Below, one piece after another: positions 1 to 13,691 of a stretch of DNA of 64,000 bases. Position numbers and translations under genes: made by a program. The notes beneath the pieces were generated by a model. That model ran no database searches. It saw nothing but the letters and a program-made list of their open reading frames with translations, and had not been told where the DNA came from. This DNA comes from Xiphydria camelus (taxonomy: Eukaryota > Arthropoda > Insecta > Hymenoptera > Xiphydriidae), in NCBI GenBank assembly GCA_963678675.1, contig OY783200.1:23512190-23576189 (forward strand), in the 5' to 3' direction. How positions within the stretch are numbered: the stretch's first letter is position 1; each line of letters opens with the position of its first letter.

Positions 1-4254
<4,254 letters not shown>

Positions 4255-4639
4255 GTTCGATACTGTCACACCAAACCGACACAGCTTCGCGATTTGACCG
4301 CGACTGAGCTGCCGCCTCTGCTGCTGCTGCTGCTGGTCGAAGCCGTCGAAGCGCAAGCTGCTAATACAAGGGGGGGGGGGGGGGGGTATTTAGGAGATGG
4401 CGTTGAATTGAGGACTACGAATAGCCGCACAAGGTGGGAGTCTCGAAGGAATAATTACGAGAATTAATTGTCGTATGTGTAATTACGTGACAGATGTATA
4501 AATTCTCCTCCTCTCTTCCTGCGCATTTTAAGCGCGAGTTTAACAGCCCGGTTTAATAGTTAATCGGCCGGTTAAGTTAAGCAAACGTGGCGCCAACTCT
4601 TTAAATGAAAGTTACAGGTAAATAGTTAGTTTAGGATCC
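4255..4639 (-). promoter_or_regulatory. AhcyL 5' leader and promoter region, with CTG run and G17 tract
   Basis: This lies directly upstream of the AhcyL start codon (4254). It holds a CTG trinucleotide run at about 4318-4336 (CAG on the gene's strand) and an uninterrupted run of 17 G at 4370-4386 (C17 on the gene's strand). A minus-strand frame of 113 codons passes through the CAG run as six Gln and includes the AhcyL start in frame. An N-terminally extended protein is therefore formally possible, but the leader part does not look conserved. No TATA box is evident, and the transcription start cannot be placed from sequence. Confidence 0.45.
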
Positions 4640-4789
4640 CCTAATTAAGGAGTTTTAATACTTGGAATAAATAGGAATCGAAACTTAGAACTAAGTGGGG
4701 AACATATGGAACTGAAATTTTATATATAAATAAAGACTTTCTTGGAAATGTCATTTACAATACTTTGGCAAAAAGGTGTCGATATGTTC

Positions 4790-5450
4790 CTGATACCTCG
4801 ATCGCATTTTTAACACTAAATTTCACCGAGTTCGTAACTGACATTCCTGATACATTTTCAGCAACTCCAACGCACTCTACATATGTTTAATACTTATTTA
4901 AAAACTCCGACTCATTCTTCATATCCCTAATACGTGTTCGAGAACCCCAATGCACACCCCCACATCCCTAATATTTGTTCAGGAACCCCATCGCATCCTC
5001 CCTTATCTCTAATACTTCCTCGAAAGCTCCAATACACCTTTCACGTTCCTAATAATTGTTTGAAAGCCCCAACATACCAACGTATCATCCTTAATACTTT
5101 TTCGAGAGCCCCAATGCATCCTCCACATCACTAATATACTTCCTCCAAAGCATCCTTAATATTTTTAATACCTCTTTATTAGCTTCAACACACTTTCCAC
5201 ATTCCTAATACTCGCTCGAAAATCCCAACGCATCTCCTTCATTCCTAGTAATTCTTCTAAAACCCCTACACACTTTCTATATTCCTTATATGTCTTCTAA
5301 ACCCTAATGCATCTTCAATACCCCGACAACTTCTTTTAAAGCACCAATATACCTTCCATCTTCCTAATACTTGATTGAAAGCTTAAATACGCCCTTCTCA
5401 TCGGGAATCTAAACTCATTCTCGTCTTCCCTAGTTCATATTTCAAACCCC
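4790..5450. repeat. Diverged ~40-bp monomer array, left arm outer part
   Basis: The pattern CCTAATACTT...AAAGCCCCAACAT.C recurs about every 40-43 bp with heavy divergence. Examples start near 4930, 4970, 5048 and 5090. These are the same monomers that form the cleaner 202-bp units further in, but without a regular higher-order period. The mirror copy is at about 9427-10087. Confidence 0.75.
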
Positions 5451-6950
5451 TGACATACCTTCTGCATCCCTTATACGTTTCCTAAAACTCCAACATAATC
5501 CCTTCAAGCCTAATACTTCTTTTAAATTATCAGTATATCCTCCTCACAGCTAGTACTTACTTTAAAGCCCCAGCATACTTCTAACATCCCTTATATATCT
5601 TCTAAACTTCCAGCATATACTCTCCACACTCCTTCTAAAGCCCCAACACAACTCCGATATCCCTTATATCTCTTCTAAACTCCTAGCATAATTCCTTCAA
5701 CCCTATTACTTCTTTTAAATTCACAGTACATCCTAATCATAGCTAGTACTTACTTTAAAGCTCCAGCATATTTCTAACATCCCTTATATATCTTCTAAAC
5801 GTCCAACATACCCTCTCCATTCCTAATACTCCTTCTAAAGCCCCAACACAACTCTGATATCCCTTATATATATCTTCTAAACCCCTAGCATAATCCCTTC
5901 AACCCTAATACTTCTTTTAAATTCCCAGTACATCCTAATCATAGCTAGTACTTACTTTAAAGCCCCAGCATACTTCTAACATCCCTTATATATCTTCTAA
6001 ACTTCCAACATACCCTCTCCATTCCTAATACTCCTTCTAAAGCCCCAACACAACTCTGATATCCCTTATATATATCTTCTAAACCCCTAGCATAATCCCT
6101 TCAACCCTAATATTTCTTTTAAATTCCCAGAGTACATCCTAATCATAGCTAGTACTTACTTTAAAGCCCCAGCATACTTTTAACATCCCTTATAAATCTT
6201 CTAAACTTCCAGCATATTCTCCACACTCCTTCTAAATCCCCAACGCAACTCCGATATCCCTTATATCTCTTCTAAACCCCTAGCATAATCCCTTCAACCC
6301 TAATACTTCTTTTAAATTCCCAGTACATCCTAATCATAGCTAGTACTTACTTTAAAGCCCCAGCATACTTCTAACATCCCTTATATATCTTCTAAACTTC
6401 CAACATACCCTCTCCATTCCTAATACTCCTTCTAAAGCCCCAACACAACTCTGATATCCCTTATATATATCTTCTAAACCCCTAGCATAATCCCTTCAAC
6501 CCTAATACTTCTTTTAAATTCCCAGTACATCCTAATCATAGCTAGTACTTACTTTAAAGCCCCAGCATACTTCTAACATCCCTTATATATCTTCTAAACT
6601 TCCAACATACCCTCTCCATTCCTAATACTCCTTCTAAAGCCCCAACACAACTCTGATATCCCTTATATATATCTTCTAAACCCCTAGCATAATCCCTTCA
6701 ACCCTAATATTTCTTTTAAATTCCCAGTACATCCTAATCATAGCTAGTACTTACTTTAAAGCCCCAGCATACTTCTAACATCCCTTATATATCTTCTAAA
6801 CTTCCAACATACCCTCTCCATTCCTAATACTCCTTCTAAAGCCCTAACACAACTCCGATATCCCTTATATATATCTTCTAAACCCCTAGCATACCCTTCG
6901 CATTCCTAATATTCCTCCTGAATCCCTAATGTACCCTCCACATCTCTAAT
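5450..6950. repeat. 202-bp higher-order repeat array, left arm
   Basis: Successive units repeat almost unchanged every 202 bp; for example CAGCATACTTCTAAC recurs near 6362, 6564 and 6766. Each unit consists of five related monomers of 40, 40, 40, 40 and 42 bp sharing a shape like CTTCTAAA.CCC.AGCATA...CC.AATACTTCTT. The innermost units are nearly identical and the outer ones more diverged. This is a satellite-type higher-order repeat. Confidence 0.85.
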
Positions 6951-6954
6951 ACAA

Positions 6955-7000
6955 AAGCTAAACTAACGTAAACCAACCTAACCTAACTTAAACCAACTTG
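6955..7000. repeat. CCTAA-containing junction between the two arrays (left arm)
   Basis: The stretch contains AACCAACCTAACCTAACTTA, that is, two perfect CCTAA units flanked by degenerate ones (AACCAACC, AACTTAAACC). CCTAA is the complement of the insect telomere unit TTAGG. The mirror copy is at about 7877-7922. It may be chance, given the short length. Confidence 0.5.
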
Positions 7001-7417
7001 TGACACGGTGGGCGTGGCTAACGGCAAAGTGGGCGGGGCTAAGTACAAAATGGGCGGGGCCAATGACGAAGTGGGAGGGGCTTAACGCCAAAGGGGCGGG
7101 GCTAACGGCAAAGTGGGAGGGGCTTAACGGCAAAGGGTCGGGGGCCAATGACGAAATGGGAGGGGCTTAACGCCAAAGGGACGGGGCTGACGGCAAAGTG
7201 GGAGGGGCTTAACGGCAAAGGGGCGGGGCCAATGACGAAGTGGGAGGGGCTTAACGCCAAAGGGGCGGGACTAACGATAAACTGGGCGGGGCTTGATGCT
7301 GCAAATTCGAAGGTGGGCGGGGCCAATGTAATTGTGGGAGGGGCTAGTTGCCACCTGGGCGGGGCTTAATTTCATTGGCCCCGCCCACCTTCAAATTTGC
7401 AGCGTCAAGCCCCGCCC
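7001..7417. repeat. 21-bp GC-box tandem array, left arm
   Basis: About 19 head-to-tail units of 21 bp (occasionally 22), such as AACGGCAAAGTGGGCGGGGCT, AATGACGAAGTGGGAGGGGCT and TAACGCCAAAGGGGCGGGGCT. Each carries a G-rich core, GGGCGGGGC or GGGAGGGGC. GGGCGGGGC matches the Sp/KLF GC box. The orientation of units flips near 7370, before the loop. Base composition contrasts sharply with the AT-rich 202-bp units next to it. The apparent ORFs through this array are simply stop-free repeat translation. Confidence 0.85.
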
Positions 7418-7521
7418 ATTTTTCATTAGCCCCGCCCACTTTGAAATTTGCAACCACAAGCCCCGCCCCTTTTCGTTAGCCCCGCCCCTTTGGCAATAAG
7501 CCCCTCCCACTTTGTTACCAA
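7418..7521. repeat. Unpaired loop at the palindrome centre
   Basis: About 104 bp separate the innermost matching bases (CCCGCCC ending at 7417 and its partner starting near 7522). The loop is made of further GC-box units in the C-rich orientation, with a variant of the GCAAATT spacer (GAAATTTGCAACCACAAG). It has no mirror partner, so the element folds as stem and loop rather than as a perfect hairpin. Confidence 0.65.
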
Positions 7522-7876
7522 GGGGCGGGGCTTGACGCTGCAAATTCGAAGGTGGGCGGGGCCAATGAAATTAAGCCCCGCCCAGGTGGCAACTAGCCCC
7601 TCCCACAATTACATTGGCCCCGCCCACCTTCGAATTTGCAGCATCAAGCCCCGCCCCTTTGCCGTTAAGCCCCTCCCACTTTGCCGTTAGCCCCGCCCCT
7701 TTGGCGTTAAGCCCCTCCCATTTCGTCATTGGCCCCCGACCCTTTGCCGTTAAGCCCCTCCCACTTTGCCGTTAGCCCCGCCCCTTTGGCGTTAAGCCCC
7801 TCCCACTTCGTCATTGGCCCCGCCCATTTTGTACTTAGCCCCGCCCACTTTGCCGTTAGCCACGCCCACCGTGTCA
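7522..7876. repeat. 21-bp GC-box tandem array, right arm
   Basis: Reverse complement of the left GC-box array, three 21-bp units shorter: the arm-to-arm coordinate sum shifts from 14877 outside to 14940 inside, exactly 63 bp. Units read AGCCCCGCCCACTTTGCCGTT or AGCCCCTCCCACTTCGTCATT. It ends at the unique GTGTCACAAG junction. Confidence 0.85.
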
Positions 7877-7926
7877 CAAGTTGGTTTAAGTTAGGTTAGG
7901 TTGGTTTACGTTAGTTTAGCTTTTGT

Positions 7927-9427
7927 ATTAGAGATGTGGAGGGTACATTAGGGATTCAGGAGGAATATTAGGAATGCGAAGGGTATGCTAGGGGTTTAGA
8001 AGATATATATAAGGGATATCGGAGTTGTGTTAGGGCTTTAGAAGGAGTATTAGGAATGGAGAGGGTATGTTGGAAGTTTAGAAGATATATAAGGGATGTT
8101 AGAAGTATGCTGGGGCTTTAAAGTAAGTACTAGCTATGATTAGGATGTACTGGGAATTTAAAAGAAATATTAGGGTTGAAGGGATTATGCTAGGGGTTTA
8201 GAAGATATATATAAGGGATATCAGAGTTGTGTTGGGGCTTTAGAAGGAGTATTAGGAATGGAGAGGGTATGTTGGAAGTTTAGAAGATATATAAGGGATG
8301 TTAGAAGTATGCTGGGGCTTTAAAGTAAGTACTAGCTATGATTAGGATGTACTGGGAATTTAAAAGAAGTATTAGGGTTGAAGGGATTATGCTAGGGGTT
8401 TAGAAGATATATATAAGGGATATCAGAGTTGTGTTGGGGCTTTAGAAGGAGTATTAGGAATGGAGAGGGTATGTTGGAAGTTTAGAAGATATATAAGGGA
8501 TGTTAGAAGTATGCTGGGGCTTTAAAGTAAGTACTAGCTATGATTAGGATGTACTGGGAATTTAAAAGAAGTATTAGGGTTGAAGGGATTATGCTAGGGG
8601 TTTAGAAGAGATATAAGGGATATCGGAGTTGCGTTGGGGATTTAGAAGGAGTGTGGAGAATATGCTGGAAGTTTAGAAGATTTATAAGGGATGTTAAAAG
8701 TATGCTGGGGCTTTAAAGTAAGTACTAGCTATGATTAGGATGTACTCTGGGAATTTAAAAGAAATATTAGGGTTGAAGGGATTATGCTAGGGGTTTAGAA
8801 GATATATATAAGGGATATCAGAGTTGTGTTGGGGCTTTAGAAGGAGTATTAGGAATGGAGAGGGTATGTTGGAAGTTTAGAAGATATATAAGGGATGTTA
8901 GAAGTATGCTGGGGCTTTAAAGTAAGTACTAGCTATGATTAGGATGTACTGGGAATTTAAAAGAAGTATTAGGGTTGAAGGGATTATGCTAGGGGTTTAG
9001 AAGATATATATAAGGGATATCAGAGTTGTGTTGGGGCTTTAGAAGGAGTATTAGGAATGGAGAGGGTATGTTGGACGTTTAGAAGATATATAAGGGATGT
9101 TAGAAATATGCTGGAGCTTTAAAGTAAGTACTAGCTATGATTAGGATGTACTGTGAATTTAAAAGAAGTAATAGGGTTGAAGGAATTATGCTAGGAGTTT
9201 AGAAGAGATATAAGGGATATCGGAGTTGTGTTGGGGCTTTAGAAGGAGTGTGGAGAGTATATGCTGGAAGTTTAGAAGATATATAAGGGATGTTAGAAGT
9301 ATGCTGGGGCTTTAAAGTAAGTACTAGCTGTGAGGAGGATATACTGATAATTTAAAAGAAGTATTAGGCTTGAAGGGATTATGTTGGAGTTTTAGGAAAC
9401 GTATAAGGGATGCAGAAGGTATGTCAG
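7927..9427. repeat. 202-bp higher-order repeat array, right arm
   Basis: Mirror of 5450-6950. GGATGTTAGAAGTATGCTGG recurs at 8094, 8296 and 8498, an exact 202-bp period. The five monomers within a unit start AGTATTAGGAATGG, TATATAAGGGATGTT, AGTACTAGCTATGA, AGTATTAGGGTTGAAG and TATATATAAGGGATATC. They end in TTTAGAAGA or TTTAAAGTA-type motifs. Confidence 0.85.
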
Positions 9428-10237
9428 GGGTTTGAAATATGAACTAGGGAAGACGAGAATGAGTTTAGATTCCCGATGAGAAGGGCGTATTTAAGCTTTC
9501 AATCAAGTATTAGGAAGATGGAAGGTATATTGGTGCTTTAAAAGAAGTTGTCGGGGTATTGAAGATGCATTAGGGTTTAGAAGACATATAAGGAATATAG
9601 AAAGTGTGTAGGGGTTTTAGAAGAATTACTAGGAATGAAGGAGATGCGTTGGGATTTTCGAGCGAGTATTAGGAATGTGGAAAGTGTGTTGAAGCTAATA
9701 AAGAGGTATTAAAAATATTAAGGATGCTTTGGAGGAAGTATATTAGTGATGTGGAGGATGCATTGGGGCTCTCGAAAAAGTATTAAGGATGATACGTTGG
9801 TATGTTGGGGCTTTCAAACAATTATTAGGAACGTGAAAGGTGTATTGGAGCTTTCGAGGAAGTATTAGAGATAAGGGAGGATGCGATGGGGTTCCTGAAC
9901 AAATATTAGGGATGTGGGGGTGTGCATTGGGGTTCTCGAACACGTATTAGGGATATGAAGAATGAGTCGGAGTTTTTAAATAAGTATTAAACATATGTAG
10001 AGTGCGTTGGAGTTGCTGAAAATGTATCAGGAATGTCAGTTACGAACTCGGTGAAATTTAGTGTTAAAAATGCGATCGAGGTATCAGGAACATATCGACA
10101 CCTTTTTGCCAAAGTATTGTAAATGACATTTCCAAGAAAGTCTTTATTTATATATAAAATTTCAGTTCCATATGTTCCCCACTTAGTTCTAAGTTTCGAT
10201 TCCTATTTATTCCAAGTATTAAAACTCCTTAATTAGG
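9427..10237. repeat. Diverged monomer array and terminus, right arm
   Basis: Mirror of 4640-5450. Diverged ~40-bp monomers run to about 10087, followed by a ~150-bp non-tandem end. The last ~44 bases (10211-10254) form their own inverted repeat, AAGTATTAAAACTCC against GGAGTTTTGATACTT. The sequence at the exact end is therefore compatible with either a transposon tip or a fold-back initiation point. Confidence 0.7.
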
Positions 10238-11429
10238 AGTTTTGATACTTAGGATATTGGAATGAAAACTTAGGAAATAGGAGGACTGGATACTAATACT
10301 ATGGGGTAGGGAACTTAATTTTATGAGTGATGGAGAGAAGATCTTACGTGGGTACCGGAGGTGGGAAACGTGGAAGGAGGAATTATGATAAATTAGACAT
10401 AGGAATAGGAACTTGAACTTTGGGAAGGAAGTTGAAATTATTTAAAAATCATCGAGTCGATTCCGCAGTGGCATACAAGGCCTATAAGAAGAAAGTAAAT
10501 TTCCTGAGGAGCATCCTTGGTGGCCAGTATATTAAAAATGGATAAAATTGTGCGATTCTTACCGATCGTTACTGATCGACAGTCGAACGGAATCTGAGGG
10601 AATGGTCTAGATGGATCGTCCTTATATACCTATAGCCTGCGCAAGAATGCTGCGCGTCTGCGCACTTCAAATTCTGTGGGTACTTTTGAAAAGGTATTTG
10701 ATATTTTAATACAGAGAGAGTACTGCTAAATGCGACGGGCTACTACAGTTCAAGGTAGAAGAATATAACTTATTCTTAACGATCCTTACGAGACGAGAGT
10801 CGAAGCTGTACTGAAAGTAGAGCCGGGAAAGGTATTGTTATGTAGCCTATAGGAGCCACGCAAAACAGGAAAGTTAAAGAGAGTGTATAATAAAGAGGAA
10901 GATGTATGTGTTTAAGAAACATTTGCTATGCGTATATTAAGTATGTATTAATTATGGAAATGTACAACTAGGGGTGAAATAGCTAATTCTTATGAGGATA
11001 CGAGTCAGGAAACGGTCCTGTATAATTATAGAATGCGTGTGGGGAAACTGTATGTGTGTGTATGTGCGTACACGCGCGCATTTATGTATATATGGGGATG
11101 CAATCTTACATAATGTATAAGATGGATCTCTCAGGTCCAAAGATCCGCTCTGTATGTTAGGTATACTTATACAGCCTATGGTGTTGTTTATTAACTCCGT
11201 TATAGCAAAATAGGATTGTTTAAATGTATGTGTAAAGATATTTATGATGCAAATTCAAAATAAAAAGTATTTATGCCTATTTAAATTACGTCTTGTTTCA
11301 TAAATCCCTTCTAGGTATGTTCCGGATTCTTGGTAGTTTTCGGAGTTTCAATTCCAAAGTGTCGAAAAATCTACCAAGGCATCAGGAGAATATGATGATC
11401 GAGTTGGTCTTTTAAATTTTAAAAACTCC
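10238..11429. other. Spacer between the palindrome and the third repeat block
   Basis: About 1.2 kb with no credible coding exon on either strand. It begins with a diverged echo of the palindrome terminus (GAGTTTTGATACTTAGGATA). The rest is AT-rich unique sequence with short TG-rich runs near 11040-11090. Nothing else could be recognised. Confidence 0.6.
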
Positions 11430-12690
11430 AGCATAATCCCTTCAACTCTAGTTTTAGAAAACGTATAAGGGATCCAGAAGGTGTATCAGGGGTTTCTATT
11501 AGAGATGTGGAGGATATATTAGGGATTCAAGAGGAATATTAGGAATGCGAAGGGTATGCTAGGGGTTTAGAAGATATATAAGGGATATCGGAGTTGTGTT
11601 AGGGCTTTAGACGGAGTGTGGAGAGTATGCTGGAAGTTTAGAAGATAAGTAAGGGATGTTAGAAGTATGCTGGGGCTTTAAAGTAAGAACTAGCAATGAT
11701 TAGGATGTACTGGGAATTTAAAAGAAGTATTAGGGTTGAAGGGATTATGCTAGGGGTTTAGAAGATATATATAAGGGATATCAGAGTTGTGTTGGGGCTT
11801 TAGAAGGAGTATTAGGAATGGAGAGGGTATGTTGGAAGTTTAGAAGATATATAAGGGATGTTAGAAGTATGCTGGGGCTTTAAAGTAAGTACTAGCTATG
11901 ATTAGGATGTACTGGGAATTTAAAAGAAGTATTAGGGTTGAAGGGATTATGCTAGGGGTTTAGAAGATATATATAAGGGATGTTAGAAGTATGCTGGGGC
12001 TTTAAAGTAAGTACTAGTAATGAGGAGGATGTACTGGGAATTTAAAAGAAGTATTAGGGTTGAAGGGATTATGCTGCAGTTTTACAAAACGTATAAGGGA
12101 TGCAGAAGGTGTATCAGGGGTTTGTATTAGAGATGTGGAGCGTATATTAGGGATTCAGGAGGAATATTAGGAATGCGAAGCGTATGGTAGGGGTTTAGAA
12201 GATATATAAGGGATATCGGAGTTGTATTGGGGCTTTAGAAGGAGTATTAGGAATGGGGAGGGTATAAGGGATATCGGAGTTGTGTTGGGGCTTTAGAAGG
12301 AGTGTGGAGAGTATGCTGGAAGTTTAGAAGATATATAAGGGATGTTAGAAGTATGCTGGGGCTTTAAAGTAAGTACTAGCTGTGAGGAGGATATACTGAT
12401 AATTTAAAAGAAGTATTAGGGTTGAAGGGATTATGTTGGAGTTTTAGAAAACGTATAAGGGATGCAGAAGGTGTGCCAGGGGTTTGTATTAGAGATGTGG
12501 AGGGTATATTAGGGATTCAGGAGGACTATTAGGAATGCGAATGGTATGCTAGGGGTTTAGAAGATATATAAGGGATATCTCAGAGTTGGGTTGGGGCTTT
12601 AGAAGGAGTATTAGGAGTGTGGAGGGTATATGCTGGAAGCTTAGAAGATAAGGGATGTTAGAAGTATGCTGGGGCTTTAAAGTAAGTACC
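11430..12690. repeat. Third block of 40-bp monomers, not mirrored
   Basis: The same monomers as the right arm occur here in the same orientation (GGGGCTTTAAAGTAAGTACTAG, GTATTAGGGTTGAAGGGATT and others). Their order is irregular, with deletions and truncated units; only 11690-11960 approaches the regular 202-bp arrangement. There is no inverted partner. It ends abruptly at GTAAGTACC (12690). It looks like an older relative, or a partially deleted copy, of one arm. Confidence 0.8.
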
Positions 12691-13691
12691 TTTTTTATAA
12701 GTAAGAAAAGTGTATGGGGAGAGTGCAATGATGAACCGATATGTTAGAGTATATACAAGGAATGAAAACTTAGACCTAAGATATGCAAGTAAAATAAAAA
12801 TCTTTTAACTCGACTCTTCGTTCACCCCCCCCCCCCCTCCCCTCCTTGTCTGTATAACATCTTTACTAGTATTTAAAATAAGGGAATGTGGTAACCAAAG
12901 ATTAGAAGTGTATAGGTTTTATACGAATACAACAAACATAGGCTCTTGAACGGAAGTGTAGATATTATTACAGGATAGGAAATTTAATTCCGTATGAGTA
13001 TATGCAATATAAGAAGAAATATAGGAGAAATTTTAATACTATATAGAGAGCGGGAGACGAGGAAGGTACGCTTTGCCGCCTATATTTGCCTCTCGTGTGT
13101 GCGTGCACGCGTGCGTGGGTACGTGTGACGGAGTGGTCACGAACACAGAATAGAATTGCGTGGCGGCAGCAGGCGCGTTAGTGGGGGAACAACGGTAGGC
13201 TGCGACCGTACAACGAGTCACCACCAGCCACCGCAAGGCATAACCGCGCTTGTGCGCGTAATCTGTCATTTTGAGTGAGATAAGGGACACGAGAGCTTCG
13301 AGAATCAAGGTACGATAACTCACGATCGACGTCCACGCTCTTTTCTATTCGTTACGATATTCTAGACTAAGACAGTCCCGTCCGAAGAGTTCTGTTTACG
13401 ATTCCGGAGCCGTGCAATGCCACTCCCTGTCCCCTCCCTCGTATTTAAGTGTCATTAGAGCACTATGAGTAACCGTACAGAATATTTCGGAGCACGTTAC
13501 AACGCCTCGTGACTCGTACCTCGAAGCCAGGTAACGGGGAATAATATACAGCTGACTCAGCAGAGGGCATATTATTTCCCTGCGATAACCACATCGATCG
13601 CTACCTTGTTCAGTCCTCTGAGGATCTTGAGAGTCGATATCGTTCGTTAAAAGAAGGCTTATCCCTACCCAAGGCACGCAGCTCGAGCAAG
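12691..13691 (+). promoter_or_regulatory. Contactin upstream region / 5' leader
   Basis: About 1 kb between the repeat block and the Contactin start codon. It holds a C13 tract at 12825-12837. From about 13040 onward the composition turns GC-richer and CpG-containing, as expected for promoter and 5' UTR. No convincing TATA box was seen. The minus-strand frames here are non-coding shadows. Confidence 0.4.

Larger units (their letters stand above)
4640..10237. mobile_element. Giant foldback-like palindrome (~2.8 kb arms)
   Basis: Bases 4640 to about 7417 reappear as the reverse complement at about 7522-10237. For the outer ~2.4 kb the mirror rule is x to 14877-x. A 66-codon frame at 4934-5134 is repeated exactly at 9743-9943 on the other strand. 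In the innermost part the sum becomes 14940, so the left arm is 63 bp longer. Each arm has the same order: a unique ~150-bp end, diverged ~40-bp repeats, 202-bp higher-order repeats, a short CCTAA patch, then 21-bp GC-box repeats. Long inverted repeats made of tandem units are the defining design of Foldback (FB) transposons of Drosophila. I see no transposase, so this would be non-autonomous. The right terminus is itself palindromic (10211-10254). No clear target-site duplication was found. Alternatives are an inverted duplication of a satellite block or an assembly artefact. Confidence 0.8.

Noticed and set aside
4934..5134. 66-codon frame repeated identically at 9743-9943
   Set aside because: It is a translation of the diverged 40-bp monomers, and its duplication is explained by the palindrome. 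No start context or domain.
5450..6950. Possible CRISPR-like regular repeats
   Set aside because: The repeat unit is continuous (202 bp made of 40-bp monomers) with no unique spacers, in a eukaryotic genome.
7102..7690. Short frames with repeated GLxAKGxGL / PLALSPSHF peptides
   Set aside because: The 21-bp unit is a multiple of three and lacks stops, so any frame through the array looks open.
4640..10237. Assembly artefact (read-through hairpin) as explanation of the palindrome
   Set aside because: Not fully excluded, but the arms differ by three repeat units and small indels, a ~100-bp loop is unpaired, and unique gene flanks differ on the two sides.
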